Shown: positions 42,848-52,218 of the stretch, piece after piece | Layout: each line of letters starts with the position of its first letter | Numbering within the stretch: position 1 is the stretch's first letter | NCBI RefSeq assembly: GCF_010692725.1 | Contig: NZ_JAAFZB010000095.1 | Span: 434,001 to 498,000, forward strand | Reading direction: 5' to 3' | DNA: 64,000 bases | Source of the DNA: Flavihumibacter soli | GTDB lineage: Bacteria > Bacteroidota > Bacteroidia > Sphingobacteriales > Sphingobacteriaceae | Notes under the pieces: generated by a model | Database searches by the model: none | What the model saw: the letters and a program-made list of their open reading frames with translations, nothing else | Told to the model about the DNA's origin: nothing | Program-made: the position numbers and the translations under genes

Positions 42848-43271
42848 CCCGATAGATTTTTCAGATAGCACCGGATTGTATACTCTGCAATTACAGTCTA
42901 AATTAGAAAGTATCACCACGGTTGAAAACTTCATAGACAACCTTAGCGAGAAATATAATCTTAGTGAAGAGACGTATGCCAACGTGCTGACCTGCCTTAG
43001 CGAGGCGGTAATAAATGCTATTGTACATGGCAATAAGCAGGATGACACTAAAAAGGTTTACATTAACCTGGAAATAGTTGAGCACAAGCGCCTGATCTTC
43101 ACTATTGCGGACGAAGGAAGCGGATTTGACTACAATAACCTTCCGGATCCAACTTCTCCTGAAAACCTGGAAAACTATAGCGGTCGCGGAGTCTTTATAA
43201 TCAAAAAACTAGCCGATCAATGTATTTTTAATACTATCGGCAACGAATTGGAATTACATTTTAAGATTTAA
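42837..43271 (+). CDS. RsbW-like anti-sigma/Ser-Thr kinase ATP-binding protein
   Basis: A 144-residue GHKL-fold ATPase of the RsbW/SpoIIAB type. N box: LSEAVINAIVHGNK (about 60-73). G1-type motif: DEGSGFDY. G2/GTPase-like: NYSGRGVFIIKKLADQ. Members act as anti-sigma factors or as histidine-kinase-like ATPases. No partner antagonist (STAS protein) is adjacent. It overlaps the DUF4175 gene by 11 bp and ybeY by 1 bp (TAATG), so it is translated as part of a tight three-gene unit. Confidence 0.88.
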   Translation: MTSSPIDFSDSTGLYTLQLQSKLESITTVENFIDNLSEKYNLSEETYANVLTCLSEAVINAIVHGNKQDDTKKVYINLEIVEHKRLIFTIADEGSGFDYNNLPDPTSPENLENYSGRGVFIIKKLADQCIFNTIGNELELHFKI

Positions 43272-43702
43272 TGCCCTTAATCCCAATTCATTTCTTTTCA
43301 GAGGATATTGAATTCACTTTAAAACAAAAGCTTCTGGTTCGCAGCTGGATTAAGGATACCATCCTTGCTGAGGGCTATAGGCTGAGTGAACTTAACTATA
43401 TTTTTTCAAGTGATAATTACCTGCTTGAGTTAAATAAGCAGTATCTTAACCATGACACCTATACTGATATCATTACATTTGATAACAGCGAGACCCCAAA
43501 ACTTATCACTGGTGATATATTTATCAGTATAGATCGAGTTCGGGAGAATTCCTCAAAGTTTAGTGTGAATGAATGGGATGAATTACACCGGGTAATGATA
43601 CACGGCGCCCTGCACCTCCTTGGATACCCTGATAAGGGCGCAGTAGCCAAAAAGCTAATGACAAGCCGGGAAAACCATTATCTTTCGCTGAGAAGCTTTT
43701 AA
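43271..43702 (+). CDS. ybeY: Endoribonuclease YbeY, rRNA maturation factor
   Basis: A 143-residue zinc-dependent RNase acting in 16S rRNA 3' maturation and ribosome quality control. The core metal motif is in MIHGALHLLGYPDKGAV: two His are visible (H-x3-H-type) and the third position is Asp, as in many Bacteroidota homologues. The middle strand TYTDIITFDNSE matches the family. It starts at the overlapping ATG of the upstream ATPase stop. Length is slightly short but normal for the group. Confidence 0.92.
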   Translation: MPLIPIHFFSEDIEFTLKQKLLVRSWIKDTILAEGYRLSELNYIFSSDNYLLELNKQYLNHDTYTDIITFDNSETPKLITGDIFISIDRVRENSSKFSVNEWDELHRVMIHGALHLLGYPDKGAVAKKLMTSRENHYLSLRSF

Positions 43703-43811
43703 GAGCACTTCCGAACCATTCAATTCCCGAACTATCTTCAATTGATTTTCATACTAATCTAATTTAATTAGCTGTTTGGGCATGTAATGCACTTTAAAAA
43801 CTTGTATTGCT

Positions 43812-43819
43812 TACCTTTG
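43812..43819 (+). promoter_or_regulatory. Candidate -7 element for the ABC-F gene
   Basis: TACCTTTG lies 61 nt upstream of the GTG at 43880 and inside the longer in-frame extension that starts at 43787. Its position supports the GTG start, because a transcript from here would not contain the upstream ATG. Confidence 0.5.
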
Positions 43820-43879
43820 CATTTATTTTATTGTGGGATTATCATCCCCAAACATCTCTTATATTACATCGGCATCAGC

Positions 43880-45748
43880 GTGAGCATTATATCAACAGAA
43901 CAATTAGGTCATTCATTTAATGATAACTGGCTATTTAAAGATCTTTACCTGGGCTTGGCTAAAGGAGACCGGGTTGCTCTCGTTGGCATAAACGGCACGG
44001 GTAAATCTACCCTTCTTCGGATTCTTTCCGGCCAGTTGACTCCTACCCTTGGCAAAGTTGTTACTGAGCGGGATCTGCGCATCGGTTACCTGGAGCAGGA
44101 CCCGCAGTTCAATTCTCTAAATACAATTAGTGACTTTATTTATTCCATCGGAAACAAACAACAACAGCTTATTCGTCATTATGAAGAGGCTTTGGAGTCA
44201 GATGTACATGATGAAAAGCTTTTAAACAGGCTCATGGATGAATTGAGTACGGAGAACGCGTGGGAATACGAATATCAAATTAAAACTATCCTGGGCCGCT
44301 TGGGAATCCAGAAGCTCGACCAACAGATCTCTACCCTCTCAGGAGGTCAGCGTAAAAGGCTTGCACTGGCAAAGCTACTAATAGATGACCCTGACGTATA
44401 TATCATTGATGAGCCAACCAACCACCTCGATATCGAGACAATTGAGTGGCTCGAGAACTTCCTCACTACCGGTCAGAAGACCATACTATTGGTTACCCAC
44501 GACAGGTATTTTCTGGATAACGTTTCATCACAAATAATCGAACTGGACAAAGGAAAACTGCAAACCTTTAAAGGCAATTACAGCTATTACCTTGAAAAGA
44601 AATCCGAACAGATGGCTGCGGAAGATGCGAGCTTTGAAAAGAACAGTAATCTTTTGAGGAAGGAGCTGGAGTGGATGAGAAGGCAGCCGAAAGCCCGTAC
44701 CACTAAATCGAAATCAAGGATTGATTCTTTTTACGATCTGGAGGAAAAAACTAAAGGTAGGACTGCTAAATCAACCCTGGAACTAAGTGTCAATGTCTCG
44801 AGACAAGGAAACAAAATTCTGGAGCTTAAGCATGTCGGAAAATCGTTTGACAGTCATCCGATAATCAATGACTTCAGCTATACCTTTAAAAAGGGCGATC
44901 GGATAGGTGTTGCAGGAAAGAACGGAACTGGCAAGTCTACCCTTTTGAACTTAATTACCGGGAGCATTCAGCCTGACTCAGGCAGCATAGCTCTGGGTGA
45001 AACAACCTCGTTCGGCTACTATCGTCAGGGTGGTCTGGAATTTCAAGATGATGAACGTGTAATTGATGTAGTTAAAAATGTGGCGGAGTACATTACGATG
45101 GCTGATGGGAAAAACTTGACGGCAAGCCAGGTATTAACCCACTTCCTGTTCCCTCCTGCCCGCCAGTATGGCATGGTTAGCAAGCTAAGCGGCGGTGAAA
45201 AAAAACGACTACAATTAATGCGGGTACTGATGAAGAACCCTAATTTCATGATCCTGGATGAGCCTACTAATGATCTTGACATTGATACCCTGAACGTTCT
45301 TGAAGATTTCCTTCTGAAATTTCCGGGTGTCTTAATGCTGGTTTCCCATGATCGATATTTGATTGACCGGCTAACCGACCAGCTATTCATTTTTGAGGGC
45401 CAGGGGAATGTTAATATCTACTCTGGAAACTATACTGATTACAGACTTGAGCAGGAAGAAATCAAAACCGCTGAAAAGACCGCTCCTCAGATAGTGGCAA
45501 AGAGCGTTAGCGATAAGAGTGTATCAAAAAAACTATCATACAAAGAAGAACAGGAACTGTCTGGTATTGAGAATGAGATTACAGCATTGGAGAGCAATAT
45601 AGTAGAACTCACGTCAGAGCTCAATGCTGCTGAAGCTGATCATCAGCGATTGCTCTCTCTTGCAAGTGAAATAAAGGCTCTTCACGACAAATTAGACGCG
45701 CGCACTATGCGCTGGATGGAGTTGTTAGAACTAAAAGAAACTGCATGA
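43880..45748 (+). CDS. ABC-F family ATPase (Uup-like ribosome-associated)
   Basis: A 622-residue soluble twin-ATPase of the ABC-F family. First domain: Walker A GINGTGKS, signature LSGGQ, Walker B IIDEPTNHLDI. Second domain: Walker A GKNGTGKS, signature LSGGE, Walker B ILDEPTNDLDI. A coiled-coil tail (about 540-620) is like Uup. These proteins act on the ribosome or on structured nucleic acids, not in transport. I chose GTG at 43880 (MSIISTEQLGHSF) because the family starts there and a promoter motif lies in between; the frame runs back to 43787 and would add 31 hydrophobic residues. It ends by overlapping the next gene (ATGA). Confidence 0.93.
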   Translation: MSIISTEQLGHSFNDNWLFKDLYLGLAKGDRVALVGINGTGKSTLLRILSGQLTPTLGKVVTERDLRIGYLEQDPQFNSLNTISDFIYSIGNKQQQLIRHYEEALESDVHDEKLLNRLMDELSTENAWEYEYQIKTILGRLGIQKLDQQISTLSGGQRKRLALAKLLIDDPDVYIIDEPTNHLDIETIEWLENFLTTGQKTILLVTHDRYFLDNVSSQIIELDKGKLQTFKGNYSYYLEKKSEQMAAEDASFEKNSNLLRKELEWMRRQPKARTTKSKSRIDSFYDLEEKTKGRTAKSTLELSVNVSRQGNKILELKHVGKSFDSHPIINDFSYTFKKGDRIGVAGKNGTGKSTLLNLITGSIQPDSGSIALGETTSFGYYRQGGLEFQDDERVIDVVKNVAEYITMADGKNLTASQVLTHFLFPPARQYGMVSKLSGGEKKRLQLMRVLMKNPNFMILDEPTNDLDIDTLNVLEDFLLKFPGVLMLVSHDRYLIDRLTDQLFIFEGQGNVNIYSGNYTDYRLEQEEIKTAEKTAPQIVAKSVSDKSVSKKLSYKEEQELSGIENEITALESNIVELTSELNAAEADHQRLLSLASEIKALHDKLDARTMRWMELLELKETA

Positions 45749-45999
45749 CCCTGCCAGATATAATTGCCACGATCGGGATCAGTATGCTATTAGTCGCTTT
45801 TGCTCTGCATTCAAGGGGGCTGATGTCCTCGGAGACGAAGAGTTATACCATGTTAAATATTATAGGCGCGGGTCTTTGCGGGTATTCTGCATACTTAATA
45901 GGATTCTATCCCTTTGTTGTTCTCGAGACAATATGGGCAGGAGTTGCATTGATAGCCTTTATCAAGATTGTTTCACGTGGAACACCACGTGTTGTTTAG
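45745..45999 (+). CDS. CBU_0592-family small membrane protein
   Basis: An 84-residue protein with three membrane helices (about 5-23, 33-53 and 57-75). The pattern IATIGISMLLVAFAL followed by SYTMLNIIGAGLCGYSAY is that of the CBU_0592 family, whose function is unknown. It overlaps the ABC-F stop by 4 bp (ATGA). Its last codons (for SRGTPRVV) are formed from DNA containing two CACGTG cores, so the 3' end of this gene doubles as part of the parS cluster. Confidence 0.85.
   Translation: MTLPDIIATIGISMLLVAFALHSRGLMSSETKSYTMLNIIGAGLCGYSAYLIGFYPFVVLETIWAGVALIAFIKIVSRGTPRVV
45969..45984. promoter_or_regulatory. parS site 1 (ParB/Spo0J binding)
   Basis: TGTTTCACGTGGAACA, one base off the widely conserved parS consensus TGTTNCACGTGAAACA. 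It lies inside the last codons of the CBU_0592 gene. A second CACGTG core follows at 45986-45991. Confidence 0.9.
45986..45991. promoter_or_regulatory. Extra CACGTG core next to parS site 1
   Basis: A CACGTG core flanked by AACAC and TTGTT. It is not a full parS consensus, but it lies 12 bp (about one helical turn) from the core of site 1, within the same gene end. Confidence 0.5.
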
Positions 46000-46016
46000 T
46001 TTAGTATATATTTAAT

Positions 46017-46032
46017 TGTTCCACGTGGAACG
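46017..46032. promoter_or_regulatory. parS site 2 (ParB/Spo0J binding)
   Basis: TGTTCCACGTGGAACG contains the perfect 14-bp palindrome GTTCCACGTGGAAC. It matches parS at 14 of 16 positions when N is allowed and lies 10 bp before the mnmG ATG. It could also affect mnmG expression. Confidence 0.88.
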
Positions 46033-46041
46033 TACAATAAT

Positions 46042-47904
46042 ATGTTTAAAGAATATGATGTAGTTGTTGTTGGAGCTGGTCATGCAGGCTGCGAAGCTGC
46101 TGCCGCCGCAGCAAATCTTGGGTCTTCTGTCCTGCTGATAACAATGAATATGGGCACAATCGCTCAGATGAGTTGTAATCCTGCGATGGGCGGAGTTGCT
46201 AAAGGTCAGATCGTGCGTGAAGTAGATGCGCTTGGCGGATACTCGGGCATCGTCTCAGATAAAACAACCATCCAGTTCAGGATGCTTAATCGTTCCAAAG
46301 GTCCTGCTATGTGGAGCCCCCGCTCACAGAATGACCGTATGCGATTTGCCGAAGAGTGGCGGTTAATGTTGGAGCGAACCCCTAACGTTGACATCTGGCA
46401 GGACACTGTTAGTTCCCTCGTCGTTAAAGGCAATGCCGTTTGTGGTGTCAGAACATCGCTGGGGATCGAGATAGCAGCGAAGGCAGTGGTACTAACCAAT
46501 GGCACCTTTCTGAACGGAATAATTCATATCGGCGAAAAGCGCTTTGGTGGCGGACGGACAGGTGAGAAATCAGCAACCGGACTCACCGAACAACTGGTTG
46601 AATTAGGATTTGAAGCGGGAAGAATGAAGACAGGAACTCCTCCCCGTGTCGATGGCAGGAGTCTTGATTATTCTAAAATGGAAGAGCAATGGGGTGATGA
46701 GGACAGGGGCCGCTTTTCCTATACGGACGTTGAACTTCCGAAAGAGCAACGATGCTGCTGGATAACCTATACGAATACAGCTGTCCATGAAACCCTGAAG
46801 GAGGGCTTCGAAAAATCTCCGATGTTTACGGGAAGAATCAAGGGCCTCGGTCCAAGATATTGCCCTTCCATTGAAGATAAGATTAACCGATTCGCTGAAC
46901 GTGACAGGCACCAAATCTTCGTGGAACCGGAAGGCTGGAACACAGTCGAGATCTATGTCAACGGATTCTCTACTTCCCTGCCTGAAGATATACAGTACAA
47001 AGCGTTGACTCAAATCCCGGGATTTGAGACTGCGAAAATGTTCAGACCAGGCTATGCGATTGAATACGACTTCTTCCCTCCTACGCAATTAAGCTTGACA
47101 CTCGAAACTAAACGAATCAATAATCTTTACTTCGCAGGACAAATAAACGGGACAACCGGATATGAGGAAGCAGCATGCCAGGGCTTCATAGCGGGCATCA
47201 ATGCGCACTTAAAAATTGCCGATAAACATGAACTCATTCTTAAAAGATCAGAATCTTATATCGGTGTTCTAATAGATGACCTGGTTACTAAAGGAACCGA
47301 AGAGCCATACCGCATGTTTACCTCCCGGGCGGAACACAGACTCCTCCTCCGTCAGGATAATGCAGATATACGCTTAAGTCCGATTGGTCATAAAATTGGC
47401 TTGATTTCTGATGAGCGCTTAGAAAAGGTGAAGCAAAAAGTTAAGAATGCTGATGACATCGTATCTCATTTAAGAAGTCACTCGATATCCCCGGAAAGTG
47501 TCAACACGCTCCTTGAAGCACAAGGCACCTCACCTATCAACCAAAATGCAAAATTATTTCAATTAGTCACCAGACCGCAAATTGGTTTTAGTGAACTCCG
47601 GACCGTTGATAAGAAACTTGATGATCTTCTGAATAATTATGACAAAGAGACCGTTGAGCAGGCTGAGATTAAAGTGAAATACGAAAGTTACTTTGAGAAA
47701 GAACTCGAGATAGTCGGCAAAATGAAAAAGATGGAAGACCACGAGATCAACCCTGAGTTCAATTATGGAACACTGGTATCGCTATCTAAAGAAGCTCGTG
47801 AAAAACTAATGAGAATAAAGCCGCGAACATTAGGACAGGCATCAAGAATTTCGGGCGTTTCACCCTCCGATATTTCTGTGTTAATGGTGCATATGGCTCG
47901 TTAA
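46042..47904 (+). CDS. mnmG: tRNA uridine-5-carboxymethylaminomethyl synthesis enzyme MnmG (GidA)
   Basis: A 620-residue FAD enzyme that with MnmE modifies U34 of certain tRNAs. The FAD motif is [19 protein letters not shown] (residues about 8-26). The signature [18 protein letters not shown] (about 50-67) and the C-terminal [19 protein letters not shown] are canonical, as is the C-terminal helical domain for MnmE. Start is the ATG right after the parS cluster. The classic association of gidA with chromosome origin and partition genes makes the parS sites notable, although parA/parB and dnaA are not in the window. Confidence 0.97.
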   Translation: MFKEYDVVVVGAGHAGCEAAAAAANLGSSVLLITMNMGTIAQMSCNPAMGGVAKGQIVREVDALGGYSGIVSDKTTIQFRMLNRSKGPAMWSPRSQNDRMRFAEEWRLMLERTPNVDIWQDTVSSLVVKGNAVCGVRTSLGIEIAAKAVVLTNGTFLNGIIHIGEKRFGGGRTGEKSATGLTEQLVELGFEAGRMKTGTPPRVDGRSLDYSKMEEQWGDEDRGRFSYTDVELPKEQRCCWITYTNTAVHETLKEGFEKSPMFTGRIKGLGPRYCPSIEDKINRFAERDRHQIFVEPEGWNTVEIYVNGFSTSLPEDIQYKALTQIPGFETAKMFRPGYAIEYDFFPPTQLSLTLETKRINNLYFAGQINGTTGYEEAACQGFIAGINAHLKIADKHELILKRSESYIGVLIDDLVTKGTEEPYRMFTSRAEHRLLLRQDNADIRLSPIGHKIGLISDERLEKVKQKVKNADDIVSHLRSHSISPESVNTLLEAQGTSPINQNAKLFQLVTRPQIGFSELRTVDKKLDDLLNNYDKETVEQAEIKVKYESYFEKELEIVGKMKKMEDHEINPEFNYGTLVSLSKEAREKLMRIKPRTLGQASRISGVSPSDISVLMVHMAR

Positions 47905-48037
47905 TATGTAACTAACTGACATTAAGATACTTAACAGAGTAAATAGCTGACCTTAAATAAGCCCTTATACGGCGATAACTACCGACCGAGAATACAATTA
48001 CTTCAAATGAGCCGATAATTAATTTAAAAGCCTTTAA

Positions 48038-49669
48038 ATGCCGAAATTTCAGATACCCTATTTAAAGTTAAATTATTTAACCCTTGTTACCCTGATATCT
48101 GCCCTTTGGGGTTGTGCAAGTATCCAGCAGCCTACCGGAGGGCCAAAAGATAAGCAGCCACCGAAAGTTGTAAAAGCAACACCTAAAAATCTATCAACAA
48201 ATTTTTCATTAAAAAAAATCCAGATTGAGTTTGATGAATTCATTAAACTCAATAGTGAGTATACGGAGATCAGTATATCTCCGGCTATGGAAAAAATGCC
48301 AGTTTTCAAAGCCCGGAAAGAATTGCTGGAAATAGATTTTGATGAAGCGCTAGACAGTAATACTACTTACACAATAAATTTTGGAAAAGCAGTTGTTGAT
48401 GTTAACGAAGGAAACATAATTACCAATTTTACTTACGTGTTTTCGACAGGAAACCTGATCGACTCTTTGTCCATAAGCGGTACGGTAAAAAGCTCACTTA
48501 CTAAGGAACCGCTCAAAGATGCAACGGTATTTATATTGCCTGTCAAAAGGGACTCCATCTTCGGAAAAGGGAAACCAAATATCTTCACTTCTACTGACTC
48601 GGCAGGTAATTTTACTCTTCGAAACCTTAGAGAAGATAACTATTTCCTGTACGCACTTAAGGAAGAAGCTGCCGATCGTATTTATAACTCCCCAGCGGAA
48701 GAAGTGGGTTTCCATAAGGATACAATTCATTTGGACAAAAATATTTCAGGACTTGAACTAAGCCTATTTAAGCAAGTGCCGGAAACGTTCGCCGTTAAGG
48801 ACCGAAAAATTGAGAATGATGGCAGAATAGTTTTTGCTTATAATAAGCCTTTGGTTAACGGCTCAATCGATATTCTCTCACCTGCAGCCCTGAACAGCAA
48901 AAAAGTGGTCGAATTAACGGCAGAGAAGGATTCGGCATTCCTTTGGTTACCAGACCTGACATTTGATTCCCTAACAGTGTCCCTGTCAGCCGATAAGCAA
49001 CCTATTGATACGGTGCAGATCAGCCGAAGCAAGCGGGATACATATACCAAGCCCCTGATTATCACCGATAATCTGGGATCGGGCAACCTTAAGCCGGGAA
49101 CTGATCCACTGCTCATTCTGTCCAGACCTACCGATCTTTTCGACAACTCGAAATTCTCCCTGCTGGAAGATTCGGTGGCTATAAGCGGCTTACAAATCTT
49201 GAAGGACAGTACATCGCTAAGAAGATTCAAGCTTAAATATCCCTGGCGCCCAGAGCGCGAATACATTTTGAAGTTAGCAGACGGCGCTCTAACCGATATC
49301 TTTGGCAATAAGTCTAAGAACTACAGCAGAACCTTCTCATTAGATTCAGAGGAAAATTTTGGCTCAATAGCACTCACGTTCACGGTGCCGGATACATCGA
49401 AAAACTATATCGTACAGTGGTTAAATGCTGAAAATAAAGTGATTAGAACCGACCTTATTAAAAAGGATACAGTCATCAATTACATGCGGTATCCTACTGC
49501 CAAATACAATGTCAGGGTTGTCTACGACGAGAATAAAAACGGCACATGGGACACGGGAAGCATCAAACTCAGACGTCAGCCTGAACATATCTGGAAATTT
49601 GACAAGGTATTAACGCTGCGCCCTAACTGGGATCTTGAAGAAAAGGTTGTTATACCAAAGGATCAGTAA
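48038..49669 (+). CDS. Ig-like-domain lipoprotein
   Basis: A 543-residue lipoprotein with lipobox LWGCAS (Cys26) followed by QPTGGPKDKQPPKV, the standard start of Bacteroidota Ig-like (SbsA/Big_5-type) lipoproteins. Residues about 35-140 form the first Ig-like domain (KKIQIEFDEFIKL, TYTINFGKAVVDVNEGN). A second region (about 150-230) resembles a carboxypeptidase-regulatory-like domain with SGTVKSSLTKEPLKDATV and NFTLRNLREDNYFLYAL. The C-terminal half has further beta-sandwich repeats. Role unknown; envelope scaffold or adhesion are guesses. Its 3' end overlaps the carbonic anhydrase gene by 20 bp. Confidence 0.85.
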   Translation: MPKFQIPYLKLNYLTLVTLISALWGCASIQQPTGGPKDKQPPKVVKATPKNLSTNFSLKKIQIEFDEFIKLNSEYTEISISPAMEKMPVFKARKELLEIDFDEALDSNTTYTINFGKAVVDVNEGNIITNFTYVFSTGNLIDSLSISGTVKSSLTKEPLKDATVFILPVKRDSIFGKGKPNIFTSTDSAGNFTLRNLREDNYFLYALKEEAADRIYNSPAEEVGFHKDTIHLDKNISGLELSLFKQVPETFAVKDRKIENDGRIVFAYNKPLVNGSIDILSPAALNSKKVVELTAEKDSAFLWLPDLTFDSLTVSLSADKQPIDTVQISRSKRDTYTKPLIITDNLGSGNLKPGTDPLLILSRPTDLFDNSKFSLLEDSVAISGLQILKDSTSLRRFKLKYPWRPEREYILKLADGALTDIFGNKSKNYSRTFSLDSEENFGSIALTFTVPDTSKNYIVQWLNAENKVIRTDLIKKDTVINYMRYPTAKYNVRVVYDENKNGTWDTGSIKLRRQPEHIWKFDKVLTLRPNWDLEEKVVIPKDQ

Positions 49670-50171
49670 ACCAGCTGGAGTACTTTATATATCGTGAAGG
49701 AAGTGTATCCAGAAGCTCCTTTTGCTGAGTGGTAATCGGCTTAATTTTCCTGGCAGGGATACCTGCATATAAATAGCCGGATTCACACGTCGTATTCTCG
49801 AGCACGATCGCCCCGGCGGCGATTATAGTGTACTCCTCTACAATGGCATGATCCATCACAATGGCGCCCATGCCTATAAGTACATGATCCTGAAGCGTAC
49901 AGCCGTGAACAAGCGCATTATGCCCTACAGAGACATTGTTGCCGATCTCAGTAGCAGCATACTGATACGTGCAATGAATCACAACTCCATCTTGTATGTT
50001 CGTATTATTTCCAATGCGGATATAATTAACATCACCCCGAATAACGGTATTGAACCATACTGAGCAGTTCTCTCCCATAACCACGTCTCCTACGATCGTA
50101 GCATTCTCAGCAATAAAGCAATTTTCTCCCCATGAGGGAGATTTATCCAGAACCGGTAATATCAATGCCAT
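49650..50171 (-). CDS. Gamma-class carbonic anhydrase family protein
   Basis: A 173-residue left-handed beta-helix trimer protein. The hexapeptide repeats are clear (IAENATIVGDV, GNNTNIQDGVVIH). The zinc ligands H66, H84 and H89 are present (VIHCTY and VGHNALVHGC), so it may be an active carbonic anhydrase, although many family members of this type act as acyltransferase-like proteins or have unknown function. It ends with a helix that caps the trimer. The stop overlaps the convergent Ig-like gene by 20 bp. It lies 9 bp downstream of nadB, so they may be co-transcribed. Confidence 0.93.
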   Translation of the reverse strand: MALILPVLDKSPSWGENCFIAENATIVGDVVMGENCSVWFNTVIRGDVNYIRIGNNTNIQDGVVIHCTYQYAATEIGNNVSVGHNALVHGCTLQDHVLIGMGAIVMDHAIVEEYTIIAAGAIVLENTTCESGYLYAGIPARKIKPITTQQKELLDTLPSRYIKYSSWFTDPLV

Positions 50172-50180
50172 TATAATGAG

Positions 50181-51767
50181 TTAAAATACAGTATCCTGAG
50201 GGTTCTCCTGATGATCAGGATAGTCGGTGGTATAATGCAGTCCCCTGCTTTCCTTTCGCATCATAGCTGATTTAATAACGATATAGGAGTTCTGTATTAT
50301 ATTCCGCAATTCACACAACTTCAAAGACAGCTTAGTCTTCTTATAAAAGCTTTCAGTTTCTTCATGCAACAAGCCCAGGCGCCTTAAAGCGCGGTCAAGC
50401 CTGAAGTCAGACCTCACAATACCTACATAATCACTCATGACCTTTTGAGTTTCCCGCAGATTATGAGTGACAAGTATATCCTCATTTGACAATTGTGTAT
50501 CTGTCTCATCCCATTCCGGAATATCATCGGGTATATGATTCCCTGAAAAATTATTCAATGCATCCAGGTAAATCCTGTGAGCAAAAACAGTTGCTTCCAA
50601 TAGTGAATTGGAGGCAAGCCTATTAGCACCATGCAAACCAGTGGAAGCACATTCACCGCACGCGTATAAACGTTGAATGGAAGACCGGCCGTACTCATTA
50701 ACCTTGATTCCACCACACATATAATGCGCCGCAGGGGTCACCGGAATCATATCCTTAGTCATGTCAATACCAATACTTAAACACTTGGCATATATATTAG
50801 GGAAATGGGTTAATATATCCGATTTCGCCCGATGCCGGATATCCAGATAAACATAATCATCTCCACTTTTCTTCATTTCCGCATCAATAGCTCTCGCAAC
50901 GATATCTCTGGGAGCCAATGAGCCGCGGGCATCATAATTTTGCATGAACTCCTCCCCATTGCGAGTTTTCAGCACTCCGCCATAACCCCTAACTGCTTCA
51001 GAAATAAGGAATGATGGATACTCCCCCGGATTATATAAGGCTGTAGGATGAAACTGGATAAACTCCATATTCCTCACCTTCCCCTTTGCACGATAAACCA
51101 TAGCCATCCCATCACCCGTTGCAATAACAGGGTTGGTTGTATTGGAATAAATATGCCCTGCACCACCGGAAGCCATTACCGTTACTCTCGATAGTATCTT
51201 TTCAACAGAGTTATCAAAGGTGTTTAAGGCATAGACGCCATAACAGGTAATATCCTCTGTACTCTTATCAACAAATTCGCCAAGATGATGCTGCGTGATG
51301 AGTTCAACAGCAAAATAATGTGTAAGTATCTCAATGTTTTCGTGCTGATGTATCTTCTCAAGCAGCGCCCGCTCTATTTCAAAACCGGTTACATCCTTAT
51401 AATGCAGAACCCGGTGTTCCGAATGACCGCCTTCCTTCGCGAGATCAAAGATCCCGTCCGTATCCTTGTCAAAATGGGTTCCGTACTGTATTATCTCGTC
51501 AATCCGGGCGGGGCCCTCCTTTACAACAAGCTCGACAATATGCTCATCACAAAGGCCGTCGCCCGCTACTAAAGTATCTTCTATATGTTTTTGAAATGAG
51601 TCCTCCTTATCGACTACTACTGCCACTCCACCCTGGGCATACTTGGTATTCGATTCATCTTCATTTGCCTTCGTCACAATAAGTACCTTACCATGATTAG
51701 CAGCTTTTAATGCAAAGCTTAACCCGGCAATACCAGAGCCTATCACCAAAAAATCAATATCCTTCAT
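50181..51767 (-). CDS. nadB: L-aspartate oxidase
   Basis: A 528-residue FAD enzyme for the first step of NAD biosynthesis (aspartate to iminoaspartate). FAD motif: VIGSGIAGLSFALKAA (about 6-21). The active-site region contains EAVRGYGGVLKTRNGEEFM and HGANRLASNSLLEATVFAHR, as in succinate-dehydrogenase-like flavoproteins of this type. C-terminal helical domain as in NadB. It is transcribed away from nadA, with about 450 bp between them. nadC is not in the window. Confidence 0.96.
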   Translation of the reverse strand: MKDIDFLVIGSGIAGLSFALKAANHGKVLIVTKANEDESNTKYAQGGVAVVVDKEDSFQKHIEDTLVAGDGLCDEHIVELVVKEGPARIDEIIQYGTHFDKDTDGIFDLAKEGGHSEHRVLHYKDVTGFEIERALLEKIHQHENIEILTHYFAVELITQHHLGEFVDKSTEDITCYGVYALNTFDNSVEKILSRVTVMASGGAGHIYSNTTNPVIATGDGMAMVYRAKGKVRNMEFIQFHPTALYNPGEYPSFLISEAVRGYGGVLKTRNGEEFMQNYDARGSLAPRDIVARAIDAEMKKSGDDYVYLDIRHRAKSDILTHFPNIYAKCLSIGIDMTKDMIPVTPAAHYMCGGIKVNEYGRSSIQRLYACGECASTGLHGANRLASNSLLEATVFAHRIYLDALNNFSGNHIPDDIPEWDETDTQLSNEDILVTHNLRETQKVMSDYVGIVRSDFRLDRALRRLGLLHEETESFYKKTKLSLKLCELRNIIQNSYIVIKSAMMRKESRGLHYTTDYPDHQENPQDTVF

Positions 51768-52218
51768 TATTATTCACTTATTAACAGGCTCAATGGTCCG
51801 GCAAACCTTGTCTGGAGCGCTGTTTGTCTTACAATCCGTAACTGGTGTTAACAACCATACCAAAGATGTTAATATTGTCTAACAACTCGGTTGAATAATT
51901 TCAAAACTTACTAACCCGTTACCCTAAGGACCTAATTTTAGCTTACTTTTGAAAAAGTTATGAGACGATATAAGAAGTTATTCCACTTTCATAAACCATA
52001 AATCATTACACAAAAAAGTTTTAAAAATAATCACAGCATTACAAAGAAATCTGTGTATCAATTAGATAACTTATACCTGATGTTTATAATGTGTTAGTAA
52101 ATAACTTAAAACAAAAATATCAAAAAAAAGTATGTCGACTTTCCAACATAACTAACACACTAATAAACTATAAGTATTCTCTTTAAAGAATTAATTGTAT
52201 TTATTGAAGACGTTAAGA
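51768..52218. other. Divergent nadB-nadA intergenic region
   Basis: About 450 bp, very AT-rich, with no gene. It contains a TACTTTTG -7-like motif on the plus strand at 51944-51951 (275 bp before nadA), a CAAAAATA (minus-strand TATTTTTG) motif near 52113, and an 8-bp inverted repeat GTGTTAGT (52091-52098) / ACTAACAC (52151-52158). No riboswitch or RNA gene was recognised. Confidence 0.5.
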
